In this document: piece after piece, positions 54,711 through 61,679 of the stretch
How the letters are laid out: every line of letters starts with the position of its first letter
Numbering within the stretch: position 1 is the first letter of the stretch
Notes under the pieces: generated by a model
What the model was told of the DNA's origin: nothing
Databases searched by the model: none
What the model saw: the letters and a program-made list of their open reading frames with translations, nothing else
Origin: Nostoc carneum NIES-2107
GTDB lineage: Bacteria > Cyanobacteriota > Cyanobacteriia > Cyanobacteriales > Nostocaceae
NCBI GenBank assembly: GCA_002368155.1
Contig: AP018180.1
Coordinates: forward strand, 2,513,947 to 2,577,946
Direction: 5' to 3'
DNA: 64,000 bases
Translations under genes and position numbers: made by a program

Positions 54711-56132
54711 TCACTCAGCTTTTTCTCGCCGTTGCTGGAGTTTCATCATAATTTCGGCGTGCATTTCCCTTGTAATGGGGTAAAAGTAGGTTAAAACTAA
54801 ACCTGCAATTAAACAAACGGTGGGTAAGGGGCCGACTGCGAGGCGGATAGCGAGTAATGCTGATTCTGGTTGTGTGGGTAGTGAAGCTTGTCCGGCTACT
54901 GCTTCTTTAAAACCATAAGCTTGTAAGGCGTTTCCGACTAAAAATAAGCCAAAAGCTAAACCAAATTTTTGCAGTAACACCATGAAACCATAAAATACTC
55001 CTTCACGGCGTTGTCCGGTTTGGAGTTCATCTAATTCAATCACATCGGGAATCATTGACCAGGGAACGAGATAAGCTGTAGAGACACCAAACCCTGCCAT
55101 GATTGCCATGATGTACATTAAGGTGAGTTGTCCGGGTTGCAAGAAATAAAGTCCGGCGGCAGCGATAATCCATAAAATCATGCCGAGAAAATAGACAACT
55201 TTTTTGCCAACTTTTTTACTTAAATTACTCCAGAAAAATAGCATTACTAGCGCTGTTCCTTGCACAGCAATCATCACTGTGGGGACATCCGCTTCTTGCA
55301 GACGCATACAGTAAACGACAAAATAAGGAATAATGCTGGCTGTAATCTGTACGCCTAACCAAGAACAGAGATATATACCAATGACGAAGAGAAAAGGTTT
55401 GTTGGTAAAGGCGATTTTGATTTGTTCGGGAAAGGGGAGAGATTGAGGTTCTTCTAGTTGAATGCGTTTCGCTTCAAATGCTAACACGCGATCGCGTGTG
55501 CCATAAACACACCAATATAAGGCTAAGACGGAAATTACAGTACAAACTGCGGCTAATACTATATATTGTTGTCCGCGATCGCTAATTACAGAAAATACAA
55601 TTTTTGACAATATTAAAGATAAAATACTGCCACCGATGGAAAAGGTGAAGCGAAAACTGTTTAAGCTGGTACGTTCGTCATAATCTTGGGTGAGTTCTGG
55701 TGTCATTGCCGTGTAAGGCAAATTCACCACAGTGTAAAACACCTGCGAAATTAACCCAATTACTACGTAATACCAGAACAACCCCCAAACACTAAATGGT
55801 GGTACAATCCACTGTAAGAAAAAGAATACTCCAAAGGGAATCGCCCCATATAATAACCAAGGCAAACGACGACCCCAGCGACGAGATTTGGTTTTATCAG
55901 TCAGAAACCCTACAAATGGATCGTTGACAGCATCCCAAATTTTACCCACCATTAAAATACTGCCAGCTAAACCCGCCGGGATACCAGCGACATTGGTAAA
56001 GAAAACCAAGAGAAAAAATATGGCAATATTGGCAGTAATCGCGGGGCCTAAATCGCCTGCACCATAAGCTAGTTTGGTTTTAAATGGCAGTTTTTCACTA
56101 TAAGCAGAACCATCAGCGGCAGAATCATTCAT
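54711..56132 (-). CDS. GPH-family (MelB-like) sugar:cation symporter
   Basis: A 473-residue transporter with twelve predicted membrane helices. The N-terminal KLAYGAGDLGPAITANIAIF and the loop DAVNDPFVGFLTDKTKSRRWGRRLPW are signatures of the glycoside-pentoside-hexuronide:cation symporter family within the major facilitator superfamily; the two membrane Asp residues in that segment bind the coupling cation in MelB. The substrate is unknown. The reverse-strand gene ends close to the 63-bp repeat array. ATG 56132. Confidence 0.88.
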   Translation of the reverse strand: MNDSAADGSAYSEKLPFKTKLAYGAGDLGPAITANIAIFFLLVFFTNVAGIPAGLAGSILMVGKIWDAVNDPFVGFLTDKTKSRRWGRRLPWLLYGAIPFGVFFFLQWIVPPFSVWGLFWYYVVIGLISQVFYTVVNLPYTAMTPELTQDYDERTSLNSFRFTFSIGGSILSLILSKIVFSVISDRGQQYIVLAAVCTVISVLALYWCVYGTRDRVLAFEAKRIQLEEPQSLPFPEQIKIAFTNKPFLFVIGIYLCSWLGVQITASIIPYFVVYCMRLQEADVPTVMIAVQGTALVMLFFWSNLSKKVGKKVVYFLGMILWIIAAAGLYFLQPGQLTLMYIMAIMAGFGVSTAYLVPWSMIPDVIELDELQTGQRREGVFYGFMVLLQKFGLAFGLFLVGNALQAYGFKEAVAGQASLPTQPESALLAIRLAVGPLPTVCLIAGLVLTYFYPITREMHAEIMMKLQQRREKAE

Positions 56133-56203
56133 AATATCTTGCGCTCATATTAAAATAGAGAATTTGCGTGTGCTTTCAGTATTAGCCAAAAACTACATCC
56201 CTT

Positions 56204-56731
56204 ATGCCAGACCTTTACGTTTCTTGGTCAGATTATCACCAAAAAATTGAACTACTGGCTGCTAAGATTTATCAATCGGGTTGGCAATTCAACCAGATTG
56301 TTTGTCTTGCCAGAGGCGGACTGCGAGTTGGAGATATTCTTTCCCGTATATATAACCAACCGTTGGCAATTTTAGCAACATCATCATACAGTGGCCCAGG
56401 TAAGCAAGAAAGAGGTGCATTAAACTTTTCTCGCCATATCACTATGACTACGGAAACTTTAGGTTCGCGGATTTTGCTGGTGGATGACTTGGTAGATTCT
56501 GGAGTTACACTCGAGCAAACTATCCCTTGGCTACAGCAATATAGTGAAAGTGCAATTCTAGATATTCGCACGGCTGTAATTTGGTATAAATCTTGTTCGG
56601 TGATAGAACCGGATTACTATGTAGACTACCTCTCAGACAATCCCTGGATTCACCAACCTTTTGAAACTTATGAATATACGAATCCTGCGGATTTAGCAGC
56701 AAGAATGAATCAAATAAAGGCTGAGGTATAA
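56204..56731 (+). CDS. Phosphoribosyltransferase
   Basis: A 175-residue type I phosphoribosyltransferase. The PRPP-binding motif is ILLVDDLVDSGVTL (residues about 89-102), and CLARGGLRVGDILSR (about 34-48) forms the pyrophosphate loop. A C-terminal aromatic segment (YLSDNPWIHQPFE) resembles xanthine/guanine-type transferases of archaea and bacteria, so purine base salvage is likely; the base is not certain. It is divergent from the symporter gene 71 bp away. Confidence 0.85.
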   Translation: MPDLYVSWSDYHQKIELLAAKIYQSGWQFNQIVCLARGGLRVGDILSRIYNQPLAILATSSYSGPGKQERGALNFSRHITMTTETLGSRILLVDDLVDSGVTLEQTIPWLQQYSESAILDIRTAVIWYKSCSVIEPDYYVDYLSDNPWIHQPFETYEYTNPADLAARMNQIKAEV

Positions 56732-56835
56732 AGGTTAAAACTATACCAATTCGTCATTACGACGGAAATTTATAGCACAATACGCTTGGTTTAAAATCAT
56801 TAGAGATTGATTTCTCACTTGTGGAAAAATCCAGC

Positions 56836-56941
56836 AGAATTGGGGGATTCTCCCCCAAACCCCCGATTGGGTGAAGTTTGTGGGGAAGGTTTCCTTCCAC
56901 AAAACTTCGGACGGTTGCGTCCCCCAAACCCCCTCCAAAAT
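56836..56941 (-). repeat. 106-bp dispersed repeat, copy 2
   Basis: Exact reverse complement of 16956-17061, without a single difference over 106 bp. It lies between the phosphoribosyltransferase and the split Uma2 gene. Confidence 0.8.
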
Positions 56942-57361
56942 TATTGTGCTGTTTTGTGTTGAGGGACTATAGCGGTTTGCAGGATATTAAAAATCCTCTG
57001 GATTTTCTCCTAATTCTCGCAAGCGTGCAGCTAAACGTTCTGCTCGTTGGCGTTCTGCTTCTGCGCGTTGAGATTCTGCTTCTGCTCGCTGGTGTTCTGT
57101 CTCTGCGCGTTGAGATTCTACTTCTGCTCGTTGGAATGCTGCTTCTTCAGGTAAGAAAACTAAATTTGACTGGCGGTCATAAAATCGTAACCAAGGCGCA
57201 GTTTCTCTGTCTATTGTTCCTTCCCAGGTTCCTAACCAAAATCCTAAGGTTTCACACCACAACCAACCGCGTTCATTAGCAACTAATTGCTGATAGCGAA
57301 AATTAGCATCTAAACGCCATCCTTGCAAGGAGTTAGGGTCAAAGGGATCAAAAACAAAATA

Positions 57362-58116
57362 GGCGTTGCATAAATGCGGGATGAATTAGCTAAATACGGG
57401 TATTTCTCCATACTTCAGGTAATGTAGTAACAATTTAATTGATAGCTTAAGCATATCTACAGATTTGGAGTAACATAATGTTTTGCGATGTAGACGTGCC
57501 AGATAATGGCGTAAACGTGTATTTTCTCCTTCTACTCGTGTCATATATGTTTTGCTAATAATATGGTCTCCTGGGTTAATGAAACTAGCGTAAACAGGCC
57601 ATCCATCTGTGACGTAAAAATAGCATCCCCAGAGGCTAACAATATTCCATAAAGGTTTAAAGGTTTCTGCACTATGGTCTCCTACAACCCAAGCCAAAAT
57701 TCCCCTATTAAAGTGGTCTAACGCCGTCCATATCCAAATTTTGTTTTTTTTGACCGCACAAAAGTTTCTAGTTCATCTAATTCCCCAACGGATGGTATTT
57801 TATCTGTTGGCGGTGCCTCCGGCAACTTTTCGCCGATTTGTTTTACCCAGTTAATTATCGTCGTGTGATGAATCCCTGTTTGACGTTCAATTGCTCTAAA
57901 GCCTGCACCATTAACGTATGCTTTTAAGCATTCTACTTTCTTCTCATCTGAGTATCCTTTTGGTGGGCTGTAGATATCAATGAATTGGCGATCGCAATTA
58001 GTACAGATGTGATTCTGTTTACCTCGTCGCCAGCCATTTTTCCTAATCTCAGTAGAGCCGCAGTATGGACAATTCACAGTAGCGCACCTAAATTCATCCC
58101 TCTATTATGCAACGCC
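57362..58116 (-). mobile_element. IS1-family insertion sequence (755 bp) with 8-bp target duplication
   Basis: The ends are GGCGTTGCATAAATGCGGGA and, inverted, GGCGTTGCATAATAGAGGGA. The flanking direct repeat is ACAAAATA (57354-57361 and 58117-58124). The size, an 8-bp duplication, and two overlapping frames joined by a slippery A-run are typical of IS1. Perfect duplications and an intact transposase suggest recent insertion. Confidence 0.95.
57386..58077 (-). CDS. IS1-family transposase (InsA/InsAB by -1 frameshift)
   Basis: The first frame (58077 to 57718, GTG start, 119 residues) encodes an InsA-like protein with a zinc ribbon (CPYC...CTNC) and a helix-turn-helix (FRAIERQTGIHHTTIINWV). 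Near its end an A8C run (57744-57751 as T8) allows a -1 shift into the second frame, which gives WTALDHFNRGILAWVVGDHS, TFKPLW and the rest of the DDE catalytic domain to 57386. The fused product of ~230 residues matches normal InsAB length. The usual IS1 control by frameshifting seems intact. Confidence 0.92.
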
Positions 58117-58652
58117 ACAAAATAATCTCTAGTTCTAAATACTCCCTCATAGAGATGTTTTTTCTCACCTAAATCTACATTTTTGGTTGAGGGTGACATC
58201 AATTCCACAATCACATCTGGGTAGCGTCCGTTTTCATCCCAGACAACCCAACCTTGGCGAGAACCAGTCTCTTCGACGTTGAGAACTACAAAAAAATCTG
58301 GCCCTTTAAAATCCCGATTTCGCGCTTGTATCCGGCTATAGTAAACAAACATATTACCGCCAACAAAATAATCATTGCGGTCTGACCAAGCTTGTTGCAA
58401 TGACCGGATTAAAACATTCATCCCAATACGGTGGCGGTTACTTTCCAAAGGTTCTCCGTCATCAAATATTAAATCTGTTGGTGGTGGAGTAGGTTCCCAG
58501 TCTGATTCAGGCGGCGCTGGGATACTCTGGCTTTCAGTAATGTTAGTTGACATGGCATAACTTGATATTTGTCATTTGTCATTGGTAATTGGTAATTGGT
58601 AATCTCTCCCCTTGTCCCCAATCCCCAATCCCCAGTCCCCAGTCCCCAGCCC

Positions 58653-59570
58653 TCAAAACAGCCACAGCCAAAAAGGTAATGTAATTAATAATACTATTGC
58701 GCCTAATGCTAAGGCTGTGACAGCTAAATCGCGGTCAAGATTGAAGGTTTCGGCAAGTACTAGAGTAGCAAAGGCTGGGGGCATAGCCATTTGTAGTACG
58801 ATTACTTTGGCAGGTGAACCAGTGACACCAAAAAACGGTAATGTGCAACCTAGAAGTAAGGGAACTATTAACATTTTAATTGCCAAGCTCATTCCTACTT
58901 TGGGGATGTTACTCCAAGACTTTAATTGTGAGAGTCGCATCCCAATTAATACTATGGATAAAGCTAAAGATGTCCAAGCCAATTTATCTAAGCAAAATTC
59001 CAGCGCAAAGGGGATTTTTACCTGTCGTAACAGTAAGCCAAAGCCAAAACTCCATAAAGCGGGATTAATCACTATTGCTTTGGCTATCTCTGCATAATTA
59101 TGCTTACTATTGCCAAAATTAGCTGCTAGTGCTACTCCTAAACCGTAAGCACCGAAGAGTGTGCCTAGTAAATCGTAGAACAGCGCCCAAGCGAAGTATT
59201 TCTCTCCTACCATTGCTAAGGTGATAGGAAAGCCGAGATAACCTGTATTTCCTACCATCGCTGCCAACAGAAAACTTCCTTGAGTTGGTGGCTGCGGCAT
59301 GGTATTTGTGAGATAGGCTTGTCCTTTAATTGCTAGCCAAGCCAAAAATGCCCCTAGGAAAATGGCAAGGTATGCGATCGCAGGTGCAATCCAAATTTGT
59401 CCTGATAAGTCGGTTTTGTATAGAAAAAATACAATGCTTATAGGTACTCCTACCCAAAAAAGGAAGTGAGCTACACCTGAAGGAACTGTACTAGGTAATT
59501 TACGTCCGAGGACGAATCCGATTAGGACTAGCCCCACTAACTTGACATATAGTGCTAAAAGATTTATCAA
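58653..59570 (-). CDS. AEC-family (auxin efflux carrier-like) transporter
   Basis: A 305-residue membrane protein with about ten helices, arranged as two five-helix halves. The N-terminus (LLALYVKLVGLVLIGFVLGR) and the MVGNTGYLGFPITLAMVG segment are family hallmarks, and MAMPPAFATLVLAETFNLD near residue 265 is the matching half-repeat. Bacterial members move dicarboxylates or other organic anions; the substrate here is not known. ATG 59570. It is divergent from the carboxypeptidase gene at 59672. Confidence 0.88.
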   Translation of the reverse strand: MINLLALYVKLVGLVLIGFVLGRKLPSTVPSGVAHFLFWVGVPISIVFFLYKTDLSGQIWIAPAIAYLAIFLGAFLAWLAIKGQAYLTNTMPQPPTQGSFLLAAMVGNTGYLGFPITLAMVGEKYFAWALFYDLLGTLFGAYGLGVALAANFGNSKHNYAEIAKAIVINPALWSFGFGLLLRQVKIPFALEFCLDKLAWTSLALSIVLIGMRLSQLKSWSNIPKVGMSLAIKMLIVPLLLGCTLPFFGVTGSPAKVIVLQMAMPPAFATLVLAETFNLDRDLAVTALALGAIVLLITLPFWLWLF

Positions 59571-59671
59571 GGTTGCACCTAAAAACGCTGACGTAAAATC
59601 CTAACGCTTGCGTTTATTTTTATCCAGTCTACAATCTGTTATGGCTATTCAAAAAAAGCAGGAGTGAACTC

Positions 59672-60499
59672 TTGAATAAAGCTGGGTTTTCTGGAGAACC
59701 TCAACACTCTTCGGCTGCTTCTGGTGATGATATTCCAGCAGCTTTACGCGATGCTCCCGATGCTAAACCTAAGGTGGGATTAAAACCGATGGTTTTGCTC
59801 GTTGGGGGAGTATTGGCATTTGTCCTGCTTGCTGTGAGTAGTGGCTTTGTCTTTTTCATTCTTTCTCCCAAAAGAACAGCCAATTCTCAACCTTCGCCAA
59901 CTAGTTTACCGACACCAACACCTGATAGTGCTGCTAACTCTCAGAGTACCAATACCGATACTGTCTTAGGACATTTAGCATATACAGAAGCGCCAGAATC
60001 AGAACTAGCAGTAATTCCTGGTAGTGGGCGCATTAGAATGCGAAAACCTGCTGCGGAAAAGTTTCAAGAGATGAAACAAGCAGCACGTAGTGCGGGTGTG
60101 ATTTTAGTGCCAATTTCTGGCTTCCGTTCTGTCAAAGAACAAGAGCAGTTATTTTTTGCAGTTGGCGCGCAACGCAATCAAACACCAGCCGAAAGAGCTG
60201 CGCTGAGTGCACCCCCTGGTCATAGTGAGCATCACACAGGCTATGCTGTAGATATTGGTGATGGCGCAGTTCCAGCTACTAATCTGCAAGCTAACTTTGA
60301 CAATACCAAAGCTTATCAGTGGCTAGAAGCAAACGCTGCCCGTTTTGGTTTTGAAATGTCCTTTCCTAAAGATAATGCACAAGGTGTCAGTTATGAACCT
60401 TGGCACTGGCGTTTTGTAGGCGATCGCGATAGCTTAGAAACATTTTACAAAGCTAAGAACTTAAAACCAACCCCCACTCCCACAACAACGCCAAAATAG
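59672..60499 (+). CDS. VanY-type D-alanyl-D-alanine carboxypeptidase (M15), membrane anchored
   Basis: A 275-residue cell-wall peptidase that trims the terminal D-Ala from peptidoglycan stem peptides. A single membrane helix (MVLLVGGVLAFVLLAVSSGF) at about 40-65 is followed by a Ser/Thr/Pro linker and the zinc peptidase domain from about 100: ISGFRSVKEQEQLF, HSEHHTGYAVDIGD (zinc His and Asp) and EPWHWRF (catalytic Glu, zinc His). The start is TTG with AGGAG 7 bases upstream. A mini-frame of 8 codons (ATG 59641 to TGA 59665) ends inside this ribosome site. Confidence 0.88.
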   Translation: MNKAGFSGEPQHSSAASGDDIPAALRDAPDAKPKVGLKPMVLLVGGVLAFVLLAVSSGFVFFILSPKRTANSQPSPTSLPTPTPDSAANSQSTNTDTVLGHLAYTEAPESELAVIPGSGRIRMRKPAAEKFQEMKQAARSAGVILVPISGFRSVKEQEQLFFAVGAQRNQTPAERAALSAPPGHSEHHTGYAVDIGDGAVPATNLQANFDNTKAYQWLEANAARFGFEMSFPKDNAQGVSYEPWHWRFVGDRDSLETFYKAKNLKPTPTPTTTPK

Positions 60500-60540
60500 T
60501 TTGTAATTCGTAATTCGTAATTCGTAATTAACAAAAGTGG

Positions 60541-60570
60541 TAGGATGCGTTAGCGCTAGCGTAACGCATC
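60541..60570. repeat. GGATGCGTTA palindrome
   Basis: GGATGCGTTAGCGC and its mirror GCGTAACGCATCC form an imperfect inverted repeat of the same class as 8980-9006. Confidence 0.65.
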
Positions 60571-60621
60571 CGCGCCAAAGCTTTTTGTACATTACATCTG
60601 ACTGAGATTTTTTCAGAAATA

Positions 60622-60720
60622 ATACCAATTTAAATAGTGTTTGCGGCACATCAATATATTCTAGAGGGCATGGCAATGCCATGCCCCTACCATCTGTCGC
60701 ATTCTTTTTTAAATTGATAT
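60622..60720 (+). mobile_element. MITE family B, copy 5
   Basis: Ends are ATACCAATTTAAATAG and TTTAAATTGATAT. The stem is GGGCATGGC-AAT-GCCATGCCC, with a T-A pair at stem position six where other copies have A-T or C-G. Confidence 0.87.
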
Positions 60721-61067
60721 CAAATCGGATTCATATAATATTTTTCTCTATCTGGTTAAGATAAAGCAGATTGCAATTTGATGAGGTAAAGATAATCTTA
60801 GCGATTATGGCTGTGTGCCTATGAGCGTAAATCATTGAGTGGAAATAGACTGTAGGTAACCTGATTTAACGCTTCTATCGTCATCATTATATAGATATTG
60901 ACAAGGAATATTAAAGATTATCCCTAAACCAAGCTAATGCTTTAGGGTAGAGCGAAAATTTTAATTAGGATCAGTCCATCTACCTAATTGCATAAAACTT
61001 TTTCATCAAACCTAATACTTATTGAACGCAGCCTAATACTAAATTTTTAATTTTTAGGAGTCAGAAG

Positions 61068-61451
61068 ATGAAAGTATTTTCTCATGTTTCCCAGATGGCA
61101 GCTTTAGTTGCTATTTTGTCCCCCATGCTGACGATAGATACTGCTCATGCACAGCAGAGCTATCCCTTGACCTGTCGTGGTGGTGGTACGGTAAGTATAC
61201 AAAACGATGGTAGCAATGGTGTAAGAATCAATTTCCAAGCTGGGCCAGGAGCTGCTCCCCAGGGTTTATCTCCTGGTCAGTGTACCTGGTCGGATCGAGC
61301 TTTTAGGTCTGGTGAGCCAACAACTATCTGCGATAGTAGTGCAAGTGCAGCGCAATATGTAGCTTTGTTAGTTCGCTCAGATCAGTACCCAATTTTGCAA
61401 GTTTACAACGATGGTCACGGCTGTATGAAAGTGACCAGAGTTGGCCCTTAG
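61068..61451 (+). CDS. Small secreted protein
   Basis: A 127-residue precursor with a signal peptide (hydrophobic core MAALVAILSPML; likely cut after AHA, before QQSYPL, near residue 28). The mature ~99 residues hold four Cys (in LTCRGG, GQCTWS, TICDSS, HGCMKV), which could make two disulfides. Gly/Ser-rich and beta-like. AGGAG stands 7 bases before the ATG. I do not recognise a named family; a small extracytoplasmic beta protein is the most I can say. Confidence 0.75.
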   Translation: MKVFSHVSQMAALVAILSPMLTIDTAHAQQSYPLTCRGGGTVSIQNDGSNGVRINFQAGPGAAPQGLSPGQCTWSDRAFRSGEPTTICDSSASAAQYVALLVRSDQYPILQVYNDGHGCMKVTRVGP

Positions 61452-61679
61452 AGATGGTTATAAAGTAAACCTTAAATTGTAAAGTGCGTTAGCGATCGCA
61501 TAACGCACTATCTTTCTCGGTGCGTTACGGCTAATTATCGCTCTCTTAAGTTCCGAAATCCTTTTATAGCCGTAACACACCCTTGGTCATATTAGACCGC
61601 TGTGTAGCATGGGGTACAACATTGTTGTGCCCGGGGAATTTGTACTGTATATCAAAAACTAGTGTGCATGACTATAGCT

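Larger units (their letters stand above)
56987..58553 (-). pseudogene. Uma2 (DUF820) family gene split by an IS1-family element
   Basis: The N-terminal part (58553 to 58117) encodes the Uma2 PD-(D/E)XK nuclease-like fold (GPDFFVVLNVEETG, RYPDVIVELMSPST, and KK). It ends at ...TRDYFV inside the insertion target. The C-terminal part (57353 to 56987) resumes as FDPFDPNSLQGWRLDANF and ends in QRAEAE-type heptads (coiled coil) before ...ENPEDF. Removing 57362-58116 and one 8-bp target copy rejoins the frame exactly, so no other damage is seen. Uma2 proteins are greatly expanded in cyanobacteria with unclear roles. Confidence 0.92.
60500..61067. other. Intergenic region with palindrome and MITE
   Basis: 568 bp. 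A GTAGGATGCGTTAGCGCTAG palindrome begins at 60540 and a family B element lies at 60622-60720. The remainder, before the secreted protein gene, shows no gene or clear promoter. Confidence 0.6.

Noticed and set aside
54297-54794. 165-codon forward frame with IAAI-type repeats
   Set aside because: It coincides with the 63-bp repeat array and overlaps the end of the symporter gene on the other strand; no start signal.
60461-60682. Reverse frame beginning in a PCPLEYIDVPQTLF-like stretch, also seen at 27868
   Set aside because: The shared peptide is the translation of the family B MITE, so the similarity comes from the repeat and not from a gene family.
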